From contig NC_133328.1 of the NCBI RefSeq assembly GCF_042186555.1, positions 358,545,323 to 358,609,322 of the forward strand: a DNA stretch of 64,000 bases, written 5' to 3'. Of this stretch, positions 21,785 to 32,430 are shown piece after piece. The DNA is from Aquarana catesbeiana (lineage: Eukaryota; Chordata; Amphibia; Anura; Ranidae). The notes beneath the pieces were generated by a model. That model saw only the letters and a program-made list of their open reading frames with translations, made no database searches and was not told the origin of the DNA. The position numbers and the translations under genes are program-made. Position 1 is the stretch's first letter; each line of letters opens with the position of its first letter.

Positions 21785-24316
21785 ATGGTGGTGGTAAATT
21801 GGGTCATGTATAATGTAAGGGGACTAAATACAGCAAAAAAAGGTATACAGTAAACAACGAGCTGCAGTTCCTGGGTGCAAATGTGGTGTGCCTCCAGGAG
21901 ACATATATTACGCATGCTTCGGGGGGTGGATTGGCGTTACACCAGTTCCCTAAGTGGTTTTATGGAGACACAACATCACCTCACTCAAGGGGCATTGCCA
22001 TTGGATTTGATAGGACAAAGGATAAGGAGCGTCTGGCCGATCCGGAGGGAAGGTACCTCTTTATAAAAGAGAAACTGTTTAATATGATGTGTACAATAGC
22101 AAACATCTACTCTCCGAATAAGGACCCTGATGAATTTCTAAAAAAAGTACTGAAAAAACTTGAAGTTTTTAAAGAAGGTTAATTAATTATTGCAGGTGAC
22201 TTAAACTGGAGTATCGACCCAAGAGTAGATACTTCAGGGGGTGTTCTCAGATCTACAGCTCAAAGGCAGAAGGCATTAAAAAAAGTATTGTTGGATTTTC
22301 AGTTGTTAGATGCATGGAGGATTAGCCATCCAAGGAAGCGAGATTATACCTATTATTCTCCCATCCATCGGTCATTTTCAAGGATTAACTATATCCTAAT
22401 AGAACTTCAATTAGTCCCATCCCGTTAAGGGAGCAGAAATTAAAGCAATCACTTTGTCCTACCATGCCCCAGTGAAAATCCAACAGGAAATACTGGGGGA
22501 TGCTTTTATAAGGGGGATCTTGATTGGGATAGGAGCAATGAAAAATAAAGAAAGGGGAAAAAGATGATCCTCTTATATAGAGAGATTCAGGAACTCGAAC
22601 AAAGAATGAGACCTAAAGGGATCCCAGAAAGGCAAGAATTAACAGTAAAAAGAAGAGGGATAGAAGAGCTGTTAGAACAGGAGATGAAATGTGCCTTCCA
22701 CTCAATAAATAAGGAAACATACCAGTGGGGCAACAAACCAGGAAAATGGATGGTGAGAAGGGTAAAAGAAAAAAAGAATAGGACTTTCATACCCATGATC
22801 AGAGATAATAGGGGAGGGATAGAATTCTCTTCTAATATCGCAAGAATATTCCATTCCTATTACAGTGCTTTATATAATGTGAATCAGAGAGGGGATGATA
22901 GAGAGAAGCGGAAGGAAGCAGTGATTGAGTATCTACAGGACCTAGACCTTCCCAGAGTAGAGAAGGAGGAGATGGAACTTCTTGAAGCCACTATCTTGCA
23001 GGAGGAGGTGGATAGAGCGATAAAGAATACAGCCCTGGGAAAGAGCCAGGGCCCTGGTGGATACTCCATTTTATACTATAAAAGGTTCTCCAAGTTTTTG
23101 ATTCCTAAATTGTGCGACTATTTGAATGCACTGGGAGAAGGAGAGATGCTCCATGAGGAGTCATTATTCAGCATCCCCAGGCAGTTATAGGCCAATATCG
23201 CTATTAAATACAAAAGATTTTTGCAAAAATAATAGCAGAAAGATTGAATCATGGCTACCAAGATGGATGCATAACGATCAAGTGGGGTTTGTGTGTGGGA
23301 GGGAAGGGAGAGATAACTCCCTGAAATCTATTTTTCTGATTCAGCAAGTAATTAGGAGGGGCACCCCGGCAGTTCTCATGTCAATTGATGCCAAAAAGGC
23401 TTTTGGCAGAGTCGAATGGGGGTTAATGTTCGAAACATTGAAACATCTAGGTTTGGGGGAGAGGATGATGAGATGGATCTCGTCCCTCTACCACCACTCA
23501 ATGGCCAGAATCAGAATAAATGGAACCCTGTCTTTTCCCCTTGAATTATTTAACAGGACAAGACAGGGTTGCCCTCTCTCCCTAATTTTGTTTATAATAG
23601 CACTGGAACCCCTATTAGCTGCAATCCGCAAAAACCCAGATATTAAAGGAATTCGGGTGGGATAAAGGGAGTAGAGAGTAGCCGCGTTCGTGGATGATCT
23701 GCTCTGTTATATTTCCAACCCCAGAACAACAATCCCTATAGTGCTGAAGGAGTTAAACCGATATGGGAAATTAACAAACTTTAAAATAAATATAGCTAAA
23801 TCTGAGATCCTGAACATAACTTTATCGATGGAAGAGCAGAAGGCAATCCAACCTAAGTTCCCTTTCGTGTGGTGTAAGGAGGAGATAGGGTATTTGGGCA
23901 TAAAATTGACATCAGCCCTGGGTGATATGTTTAAAGCTAATTACATCCCTTTGCTCAATAAGATCAAGTACCAATTGAATATGATGAGATATAAAACTCT
24001 GTCATGGATTGGCAGGATAAATGCAGTAAAAATGTTTATACTCCCAATGTTAATTTATATCTTTCAAATGCTCCCAATACCACTCCCCCAAGATTATTTC
24101 AGAAAATTAAAATCGATGGTACTAAAATATATTTGGGCACGTAAACGCCCCTGGATTGCATATGATACACTTGTTAAAGGAAAAGAACAGGGAGGATTAG
24201 CAGCGCCAGATTTGAAAAAAATACTGATTCCATGCCTGTGGAAAACTCAGGAGGCCCCGAGGATGAAGGAGTGGGTAGTAAGGGTGGAGTGGGTGAGATC
24301 TATTGAAGAGTCTTGA
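21785..24316 (+). pseudogene. LINE ORF2 (endonuclease-reverse transcriptase), broken
   Basis: ORF2p nicks target DNA and copies LINE RNA there. The ATG at 21785 opens MVVVNWVMYNVRGLN, the usual start of an AP-like endonuclease; CLQETYITHA and AGDLNWSIDP follow in shifted frames. The reverse transcriptase begins near 22980: ALGKSQGPGGYSILYYKRF, RPISLLN near 23190, DQVGFVCGREGRDN, SIDAKKAFGRVEW (first active Asp), RTRQGCPLSLILF and FVDDLLCYIS (active-site pair, Val for the usual Ala). The thumb block WIGRINAVKMFILPMLIY is present. Several stops and frameshifts occur, and the C-terminal domain with the Cys/His knuckle is deleted after 24316. Confidence 0.87.
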
Positions 24317-24639
24317 ATTTAGGAACACAGAGAAGTACATGGTATTGATGGAGGTATAGAGGGGGGAGAGAGGTGGGGGGGTCTTGGGGGGTTTTTCCTT
24401 TTTTTTTTGGGGGGGGGGGAGTAATATGTGATTTCAGTAAGGATTGTTAGTGGTTTTATGGATTTTAATGTTTTTTGTGTAATTCATATAACATAATAAA
24501 ATAAAGAATATATTAAAAAAAAATCTATACTGCTACAAGACCATCATGCCAGTGATGCCGTAAACACATAACTCCCCAGTTTTTCTAGTACCCAAGGCAG
24601 GAGCCTTCTGGCCTGTTTCAGTGTGAAGGAGTCAAATTT

Positions 24640-25640
24640 GTTCATACACACCAAGAGGTTCAAGATGGAGTCCATGCAGACAGTCAAAGGAACACTACAG
24701 CAGGAGGACCAGTTAGTATCAATCGACCTGCTGACTTATAATTCCATGTACCGATCAATGCTGAGCGCCAGAGGCATGTGAGATTTGCAGTGGCCAGATG
24801 TCACTTCGAGTTCAGGTGTCTACCTTTTACAGAATTGCCATAAGTCCCAGGAATCTTTTTGAAGATCTTGTTGACAGTGGTGGTACCTTGGGCCAGTTGT
24901 CACATGGGAGCGTTTCAATTTGCCTCCTTTAGTCTATGAGCTGGGCTGTCTATGGATCAGAAAATCTTTGTGCCTATACAAATTCAGCAAGAACTGGAAT
25001 TTTGGACATCACCACTGTGTTTCTTTCAGGGCATGCCTCTCAGGCCAGGAGAAAGGCTGATTCTGAAGCCAGTCTCTGGGGCTGGGGAGTCCACAATCTG
25101 AAGAAACAAGTGCAAGGCCATTGGAGCGCAGTGGAGTGCAGTCTCCCCAAGTATCTTGAGTGGAAGGAAGCCTTTTCTAGCATTGCAAGCCTTTCAGCCT
25201 TTCAAGATCTTCAAGGGGGCCTGAGTAAGGTTGACAACAAGACAGTAGTAGCCTAAATTGCCTGACAAGGGGACAGAAAAAGTCTTTTCTTGTTTTACTT
25301 CTTGCAAAGAAACTTTTCGTGGGGCAGAGAACCACTTGCAGTCAGTTAAGGTTGGTCTTCTTGCCAGGAATGCAAAATCAAATATTGGTTCAGTTAGGCA
25401 GAATATTTTTCAACAAGTGCCTCAAACCGATATTGGCCCTATGGGGCTTTCCAGCAGTAGTTCTCAGGGAGACTCCACTGAACATGCAGCTTCTCCTATT
25501 TGCAACAAGATATCAAAGCAAAGACTCCATCATACAAGGTTCACAGTGCTATGGAAGAAGTTTGTTTTGTTTGCTCAGCAAAAGCTTTCTCTCCCGTGTT
25601 TTCTTTTCTTTTCTAACCAGCGATAGGGATACCACGTCTA
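24640..25640 (+). pseudogene. DIRS-like reverse transcriptase / RNase H / recombinase remnant
   Basis: FKMESMQTVKGTL followed by DQLVSIDLL near 24660-24735 matches the start of the DIRS-type palm (first Asp in SIDL). Frame changes follow; CHFEFRCLPF near 24800 is the region before the second palm motif, and the active-site double Asp cannot be found. WGWGVHNLKKQVQGHWS at 25080-25130 is RNase H-like, with LEWKEAFSSIASLSAFQDL and NKTVVAYLPDKG near 25160-25270. HHTRFTVLWKKFVLFAQQKL near 25530-25590 resembles the N-terminal domain of a tyrosine recombinase. The catalytic Arg-His-Arg-Tyr part is not seen. Confidence 0.55.
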
Positions 25641-26157
25641 TCTCCAAAGTTCAATTTTAAAGTAGTATCCAGTTTCCAGAAAAACTGTCAAGTAGTCCCT
25701 CTGAGTGTTCACAAGAGAGTCACTGAGTGCACAGCAGGAAGACTTCAGTTTCTTACACGTGGTCGAGTTACTAACAATGTACTTGGTCAAAAGAGGAAAG
25801 TGTACAATCTTTGCATTAGCCATCAGGCCCTCAAGGGTCATACACTGTTGAGGTACCTGGGTGATTAGATTGGCATGCAGGAAGTAGGCTTTCTGCTCCA
25901 AAACAATTGCAAATTTATTTGACTAGAGGAGTGGCAGCCTTTGGGGCAGTTATGCCAGGATTGTTTGGAAGATATATTAATGACTGCTAGCTTGAAGGTC
26001 TTGTGTGGCATTCATTCAGCCTTATATTAATATGCAGTCAGCAGGTTTTGAACAAGAGAGATCAATTCTTTCTGGCTTTAGCTGCTTTTCTTTGATTGTC
26101 AGTGTCTCTTTTCATTTGTTTTCTCACACCCATTTATTCAGCTATGGTATATCCTGT

Positions 26158-26410
26158 TGTGTGCTGACGTGAGGTTAGGCCAGGAAAACAGAAAATTGTT
26201 ATCAAATACTTACCGTAATTTTCCTTTCCTGGCCCATCCTCACGTCAGCACTGGACTCCCTCCCTAGTGGCCTTCGAAGGCTGGGTTAACGAACGCCCTA
26301 GTTGGGGAGGGACTGTCTTTTATTTAGCTAGGAACAGGTGGTCCTATGGGGCTCCAGAGGAAGTGTTAACCTATTGTGTGCTGATGTGAGGATGGGCCAG
26401 GAAAGGAAAT
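26158..26410. repeat. Inverted and direct repeats of the DIRS-like element
   Basis: GTGTGCTGACGTGAGG then GGCCAGGAAA (26158) is repeated inverted at 26224-26254 (TTTCCTGGCCCATCCTCACG) and directly at 26375-26405. The pattern of an inverted pair plus a direct copy is what the split termini and internal complementary region of DIRS elements give. Confidence 0.6.
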
Positions 26411-26439
26411 TTTCAGTTTTCACGTCTCTGTATATTTCT

Positions 26440-27883
26440 ACATTTGTTCTAGGGTCTTCTGTCTTTTATACCCTGATCTTGTATTTGCTTCATTTTCTGA
26501 TTCTGTTTTGTGACCTGTTTTGTTTTTTATTTTTTTATCCTGTCTGTATTAGGTTTGACTTCTATTCTTGACTGTTTGTATATCTTTTAAGTTGCGTTTT
26601 TATAACTATATGTATACTTGTCTGTCTGCTGTGTACTAGAGGTCTATCTGTCCCTCTAAAAGTAAGTGAACAATAAATTGTGAGTAAGCATATTTGCTAA
26701 GTGGTAACTTACTATGATAGAGGCATTTGCAAAGTGTTATGTTTTTTCTTAAGGAAGAGAATAAGTCTGACTCGCCAATTAATTAGAATGACTCCCCTTG
26801 GTCATTCTGGTATCAGCAGTTACAGATTCTATATAAACATGCTTTTAGGCTATAAAAAAGTTGCGTTATGCAATTGATTCTTGGTATACAGTATACTACA
26901 TTTACTAAAATGATAGTCTACTAATCTGTAGACCTAGAGTTTTGATTTAGCTTCTATGCAGTACTTTCTACAAGTGCTCACTTTATACAATATATACATG
27001 AGTTCGTTATTCCTGATGAGAGGACAGATACAGCGACCATCAAATAATAAGGCACATGCATGGTTCCAAACTTTAAAATGAAATAGCTGATGGCAGGCTA
27101 TAGAAAGAAAAGCAGTTCATGAAGTTTGAGATTTCTTGAATATATTACAACATGAATCAGAACTGATGGTTAAGAAGTCACTTGTATTTTTTTTATCAGG
27201 CTGTGAAACTGGAATTTATAAAACTCTGAATAAAAAGTCAAGATGAAAATTGTGTTTTAAACGGATTCTGCTACATAACATACTGTGCTTGTTCATACAA
27301 TCCAACAGAGCACACATATCCTTAAATTTGCACATTATTATCTTAGGAGCAGTATGAAAGTGGCAGTGTCTTGGCACAGAGCAGTAGCACTTGACGTTTT
27401 AAAAACTACATTTGCTGTTGTATATTCTGAAGTTTAGAACTTTAGAATTGTATTAGATTTTTAAGATTAGTCTTGTTCCAGCATAACAGTTAATAAAATA
27501 TTAGAACTGCCAGGATGTAAAACAAAATTATAATTAACAAGATGTTAGAATTTAGAACAATTGATACTGTTTTTATTACAAGATGGCCACTAATCTGACC
27601 TGAACAATAAAGAATCAGACCCCCTTTTTAAGTATAATTTAGGAAAATAGTATAGTATAGTCATTAAACCAGGAGAAAGAAAATTAGATCAAAAATGGAG
27701 TTGCTGCTCATAACAACTGTTTTAAATTGTGTTTTCTTACTACATAAAACTAACTGGGGACAAGAGGTAGGACAACAATTTCACTTTTTTTCTTGTCTAC
27801 GGTTTTTTTAAATCATCCCCAGGCTACAAGATCAAACCTCTAAAAGTTAACTATGTCTACAGTACAACACCATTATCTATGGT
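26440..27883. other. AT-rich interval without recognisable elements
   Basis: About 1.4 kb with no long ORF, element end, tandem array or hairpin that I can support. Confidence 0.6.
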
Positions 27884-28013
27884 ACTGCGTTTTTTCCTTT
27901 CCCGATGAGCGACAAGCATTGCTGACAGGTGTCTGGTATGAATCATGAGGGGGAACGCCATGCCAAATTACAGCTCTCTCCTGCTGTAGTGCTGTGTGCG
28001 AGGTGCGCAACGA

Positions 28014-28170
28014 CTTATATAGGCATGGGGCGTGGTCTCCGGGTGATGTCACCCGGTAACCTCGCCCCTTACGATGTCACAGTCCCATCATGCCCCGGGA
28101 CTGTGAAGTCATGAGGGGGCTGGGTCACCGGGTGACATCACCCGTTGACCACGCCCCATGCCTATATAAG
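28014..28170. promoter_or_regulatory. Palindromic bidirectional promoter-like core
   Basis: Opposed TATA boxes (CTTATATA at 28014-28021; TATATAAG at 28163-28170) lie about equal distances from an axis near 28090, with GGGCGTGG/CCACGCCC boxes and GTGATGTCACC (CRE-like) pairs between. The rightward unit then has a GA-rich segment and AATAAA at 28463-28468. Confidence 0.5.
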
Positions 28171-28199
28171 TCATTGCGCACCTCGCACACAGCATTACA

Positions 28200-28505
28200 G
28201 TGGGAGAGAGCGTTGTGTCAACATCGGAAGAAGAGAAGAAGGAACAAGATGACGGAGAAGACCGGGCCACCACTAGCAAAAAAGCAACAAAAGAGCAGAA
28301 GGAAGCGGAGGAGCCCAGCAGAAGAACCGGAGAGCGGGAGAAGAACCGGACACCGGGAGAAGAGGCCGGAGAGCGGGAGAAGAACCGGGCATCGGGAGAA
28401 GAGGCCGGAGAGAGTGGAGAAGTTGGAAGAAGACCCCTGAAGTTGGAAGAAGACCCCTGCCTAATAAATTACTTTAAAAACCTGTCTAGTGTGTTTTTTT
28501 ATTGA
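28200..28505 (+). CDS. Charged Lys/Glu-rich ORF in foldback relative, doubtful
   Basis: ATG at 28200, about 35 bases below the TATA box at 28163, opens 101 codons rich in Glu, Lys and Arg (EEEKKEQDDGEDR, GEREKNRTPGEEAGEREKN). A GA-rich 30-bp unit repeats three times. AATAAA overlaps the end. Position and composition match the arm ORFs at 51245 and 50965. No domain is recognised, and the purine-rich bias alone can leave such an ORF open. Confidence 0.25.
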   Translation: MGESVVSTSEEEKKEQDDGEDRATTSKKATKEQKEAEEPSRRTGEREKNRTPGEEAGEREKNRASGEEAGESGEVGRRPLKLEEDPCLINYFKNLSSVFFY

Positions 28506-29050
28506 CATTTTTTCCCCCAGGTGAATGAGTAGGGGTACAATGTACCCCTACTCATTCACATAGGGTGGGGTCCAGGATCTGGGGACCCCCTTATTAAAGG
28601 GGGCTCCCGGATTCCAATAAGCCCTCTGCCCGCAGACCCTGACAACCAATGGCCAGGGTTGTCGGGAAGAGGCCCTTGTCCTCATCAACATGGGGACAAG
28701 GTGCTTTGGGGTGGGGGGGCTGCAGGGTGCCCCCCTTCCCCAAAGCGCCCACCCCTCCATGTTGAGGGCATGCAGCCTGGTATGGTTCAGGGGGGGCGCT
28801 CGCTCATCCCCACCCCCTTTCCTGACCGGCTCGGATAAGAGTCTGGTATGGTTTTTGGGTGACCCCCCATGCCATTTTTTCGGTGTAGGGGGTTCCCCTT
28901 AAAACCCATACCAGACCTAAGGGCCTGGAATGCCCCTGGAGGGGAACCCATGCGTTTTTTTTTTTTATTTGGCGCGGTGTTCTCCTCATGATTCATACCA
29001 GACACCTGTCAGCAATGCTTGTCGCTCATCGGGAAAGGAAAAAACGCAGT

Positions 29051-29884
29051 TATCCTTTCCCGACAAGCGAGCCAGCGTGAGATGTACAGTACGCTGTCGC
29101 CGAGAACCAGCGCGATGGGATCGCACTGGAAACACATTCTCACGGTCAGGTACTGTATTATTATTTAATATAAATTAAAATTTGTGCGCTAGCAAAATAT
29201 AATGAAGTGGTACAATCAAGAAGCTCCTAGAGATGATATCTGGAGCCGCAATATGCTTGAAACCCAGCATGGAAAAAAATACCAAAACAGTAGATACAAA
29301 CAAGTGCATTAAATCATATCTTTATAGAAAATAAAAGTGAAAAAATAAAATAAAATAAAAGTGAAAAAATAAAATAAAAATTGAAAAAAAGTGAAAGTTC
29401 TGAAGGTACGATTGATCACTCAATCCTTTAAAAACACCCCATTCAGTCCATGAAGACAAGTGAGAAAGAAAGGGGGAGACGTTCCTTCGGTGTATCACAT
29501 CAGAAGCAGAGAAGTGAAAAGATGCAAAAACGCTTCCAAACCACCATTGATTCCAGGAAAGGAGTAATGGATATGCCCTTACCCCATTCGTTGGACCTCC
29601 TCTATGGCGAGGTCATATGGGCTTACAGATATAACCCTCTGCAGGGACAGATGAAATGTTGGTGTCCAGGTCCTGTTAGCGTGCACCGCCAACTTCGAGC
29701 TGATCCGATTGATCCGACCACTGCAGCATTAGGAGGGAGACTCGGGATTGGAAGGATCAGTCCTGAGCTCATCTGCTGTGGGAAAAGAGCATCCACAGTG
29801 TTCTTTGTTGTGGATCCAGTCAGTGCTTTTGTATTACTGATACATGAGCGGACTCCAGATCAGGTGTACTCCCTTTACTTTGAT
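29051..29884. other. Interval with simple repeats, no supported gene
   Basis: TATCCTTTCCCGACAAGCGA at 29051 is a diverged direct copy of the element end just before. An AAAATAAAATAAAAGTGAA tandem lies at 29328-29393. The 149-codon ORF at 29450-29899 has no recognised motif; its codon pattern does not convince me. Confidence 0.4.
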
Positions 29885-30170
29885 TTAAATGGCCGATGAT
29901 GATGATGACAGGTTCTCTTTACAGCCAGACACCCCTAGGTGCCCGATCCTCCTCTCAGATCTCCTGTAGGGGGCCCCGGAGCCCACACACTGGACAGATC
30001 CAATCTCCTCAGAAAGCGGTTGGCATGCTGGGACCTGTAGTCCCTCCTGTGAATATCTCAGAGACCTCACCGTCCAATCAGAGCTCAGCTTCCTCTCACC
30101 TCACATTCACCTGCAGTGCTCCCCCTGTGTATACTAACAGAAACTGCTCCCGTCCAATAGGAAATGCCGG
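29885..30170. promoter_or_regulatory. Promoter-like block with ZNF143/Staf-type motif and CCAAT boxes
   Basis: GGCATGCTGGGACCTGTAGTC at about 30022-30042 closely resembles the complement of the ACTACAATTCCCAGCATGC motif bound by ZNF143/Staf at vertebrate promoters. CCAAT boxes lie at about 30073 (GTCCAATCAGAG) and 30152 (GTCCAATAGG). The block is more GC-rich than its neighbours and is followed directly by the L2-like LINE. No gene start can be assigned; a relic of a host or zinc-finger-type gene promoter is possible. Confidence 0.4.
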
Positions 30171-30176
30171 AAATGT

Positions 30177-31757
30177 ATTATTATTATTATTATTATACAG
30201 GATTTATATAGCGCCAACAGTTTGCGCAGCGCTTTACAATATGGGGCAGACAGTACACTTACAATACAAATCAATACAGGAGGGATCAGAGGGCCCTGCT
30301 CATTAGAGCTTACAATCTAGAAGGGAGGGTCAAGTGGAAACAAAAGGTAATAACTGTGGGGGATGAGCTGATGGAAAAAATGAAAATACAGTTGTTAGGT
30401 GTGGGTAGGATAGGCTTCTCTGAAGAGAAGTGTTTTCAGGGATCTTCTGAAAGCTAATAAAGTAGGAGATAAGCAGACAGATTGGGGTAAGGAGTTCCAT
30501 AGGATTGGAGAGGCTTTGGAAAAGGCCTGGAGGCCAGCATGGGAGGAGGTGACAAGGGAGCTAGAGAGCAGGAGGTCTTGAGAGGAACGAAGAGAGCGAG
30601 TAGGTTGGTATTTAGAGACTAAGCTAGTGATGTAGCTGGGGGCGAAATTGTGGATGGCTTTGTACGTAGTTGTTAGAATTTTGAATTTAATTCTTTGGCC
30701 GAGCGGAAGCCAGTGGAGGGATTGACAGAGAGGAGTGGCAGACACAGAGCGATTGGTAAGGTGGATGAGTCTGGCAGCGGCATTCATAATGGATTGAAGA
30801 GGTGATAGACTATGTAGAGTTAAGCCAATGAGAAGGGAGTTGCAGTAGTCGAGGCGAGAGATGACCAGCGAGTGAATTAAGAGCTTAGTTGTGTCATTGG
30901 TTAGAAAGGGGCATATTTTGGAGATGTTGCGGAGGTTGAGGTGGCAGGATTTGGACAGTGATTGGATATGTTGCTTGAAGGAGAGTTCAGAGTCTAGGAC
31001 TACACCTAGAACCTTGGCATGTGGGGATGGGCTTATAGTTGTGCCATCGATTTTGACAGAGAGATCAGGGGAAGAGGCATATGGGGGAGGAAAAATTATA
31101 AGTTCAGTTTTGGCTAGATTGAGTTTAAGGAAGTGGTTAGACATCCAGACTGATATATCTGAGAGTAAATTACTGATACGTGAGGAGACAGAGGGAGCGA
31201 GCTGAGGGGTAGAGAAATAGATTTGGGTGTCATCAGCGTAGAGGTGGTATTGGAAGCCATGGGGGGCTATCAGTTGACCCAGGGAGGCAGTGTAGATTGA
31301 AAATAGTAGAGGTCCAAGAACAGAACCCTGAGGGACCCCAACAGAGAAAGGAAGAGGAGAGGAGGAAGTAGAGTTATAAGAAACGCTAAAGGTGCGGTTG
31401 GATAAGTAGGAAGAGAACCAGCGAAGTGTACAGTCACGGAGACCAAAGGCGTGTCGTTTTTTGAGGAGGAGGGGGTGGTCAACCGTATCAAAGGCAGCAG
31501 AGAGGTCCAGGAGTAGGAGTACAGAATAGTGTCGATTGGTTTTGGCCGTTAGTAGATCGTTTGTTAGTTTTAGGAGAGCAGTTTCTGTGGAGTGTTGAGG
31601 ACGAAATCCAGACTGAAGGGGATCAAGAAGGCCATTATCAGTGAGGTGGACCCTCAGTCGGTTGTAGACCAGACGTTCGAGGAGTTTGGATAAGAAGGGG
31701 AGCAAGGAGATGGGGCGTAGGTTGTTAAGATTGGATGGGTCCAGTGAGGGCTTTTTA
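30177..31757 (-). mobile_element. L2/CR1-like LINE, 5'-truncated
   Basis: The 3' end lies at the (TTA)n tract at 30177-30198, followed (on the plus strand) by TATATAGCGCCAACAGTTTG and CGCAGCGCTTTACAATATGG, a common vertebrate L2/CR1 3' tail type. The reading frame runs leftwards from 31757, where it is cut at the start of the 107-bp tandem array. No target duplication is clear. Confidence 0.85.
30395..31757 (-). pseudogene. L2/CR1-like reverse transcriptase, open but 5'-truncated
   Basis: An uninterrupted frame of more than 436 codons encodes the reverse transcriptase half of ORF2. Seen in order: LRPISLLPFLSKLLERL, QSGFRPQHSTETALL, LLLLDLSAAFDTVDH (first active Asp), GVPQGSVLGPLLFSIYT, YHLYADDTQIYFS (YADD active site), LGVVLDSELSFKQHI and the C-terminal ARLIHLTNRS, LHWLPLGQRIKFKI and FRRSLKTLLFREAY blocks. 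The last two are typical of L2/CR1-group proteins. The frame is open to the truncation point; the endonuclease and start are gone. Absence of stops over 1.3 kb suggests a fairly recent insertion. Confidence 0.9.
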
Positions 31758-32345
31758 AGAAACCTAAAGAAAATTGGTGGTGTTCTTCTGATCCTATTAG
31801 TACCACAGGCAGCTGCAGTATTTATAGTTGGTGTAGTGCGTCCTCTGCACAGTGTGCACCTAAAGCTACCTGAAGAAAATTGGTGGTGTTCTTCTGATCC
31901 TATTAGTACCGCAGGCAGCTGCAGTATTTACAGTTAGTGTAGTGCGTCCTCTGCACAGTGTGCACCTAAAGCTACCTGAAGACAATTGCTGTTGTTCTGA
32001 TCCTATTAATACCACAGGCAGGCAGCTAAAGTATTTACTGTTAGTGTACTGTGTCCTCTGCACAGTGTGCGCCTAAAGCTACCTGAAGAAAATTGGTGGT
32101 GTTCTTCTGATCCTATTAATACCACAGGCAGGCAGCTACAGTATTTACAGTTAGTGTACTGCGTCCTCTGCACAGTGTGCACCTAAAGCTACCTGAAGAA
32201 AATTGGTGGTGTTCTTCTGGTCCTATTAGTACCACAGGCAAGCAGCTGCAGTATTTACAGTTAGTGCACTGCGTGCTCTGCACAGTGTGCACCTAAAGCT
32301 ACCTGAAGACAATTGCTGGTGTTCTCATACTAAAAATACTACAGG
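31758..32345. repeat. Tandem array of about 107-bp units upstream of hAT-2 transposase
   Basis: About 5.5 copies of a unit containing AATTGGTGGTGTTCTTCTGA, TCCTATTAGTACCACAGGCA and CTCTGCACAGTGTGCACCTA. Placed like the array in hAT-1 (just before the transposase) but with a different sequence. Confidence 0.92.
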
Positions 32346-32430
32346 CAGGCAGTTGATTCTGCTAGCTGCAGTATCAGTATATATATACATCCCAGCTTTG
32401 TGCAGCTACATCTCACTGCAGGCTATTAGT

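Larger units (their letters stand above)
19773..24525 (+). mobile_element. Tx1/L1-like LINE, both ends present, internally decayed
   Basis: ATTTATACTGCT at 19761-19772 recurs as ATCTATACTGCT at 24523-24534, a target-site duplication of about 12 bp with one mismatch. Between them lie a 5' untranslated region (19773-20603), ORF1, a G-rich spacer (21500-21570), ORF2 and a 3' untranslated region with another G-rich run (24360-24420) and a short oligo(A) tail. The start is complete, but ORF2 lost much of its C-terminal part, so the element is dead. Confidence 0.88.
24535..26440 (+). mobile_element. DIRS-like tyrosine-recombinase retrotransposon fragment
   Basis: A degenerate polyprotein (24600-25640) reads reverse transcriptase, RNase H and the start of a tyrosine recombinase, the DIRS order. 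It is followed at 26158-26410 by inverted and direct repeats including CTTACCGTAATTTTCCTTTC, a block I associate with DIRS-type termini. No 3-bp integration product can be checked. The left side is lost or displaced by the LINE and hAT-1. Confidence 0.6.
27884..29050. mobile_element. Foldback relative with about 70-bp terminal inverted repeats
   Basis: ACTGCGTTTTTTCCTTTCCC at 27884, continuing through GCGACAAGCATTGCTGACAG and ATGAATCATGAGG, is matched by its complement ending AAAAACGCAGT at 29050. Inside, a palindromic core (about 28014-28170) has CTTATATAGG and CCTATATAAG facing each other around GGTCACCGGGTGACATCACC. The right side then shows the GA-rich block, AATAAA and GATCTGG-type arm blocks of the foldback family. 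Ends differ from the TAGGGATGAG hAT type, and no clear duplication is seen. Confidence 0.75.

Noticed and set aside
29450..29899. 149-codon ORF as a host gene
   Set aside because: No recognised domain, no splice context and no codon pattern distinct from the flanks.
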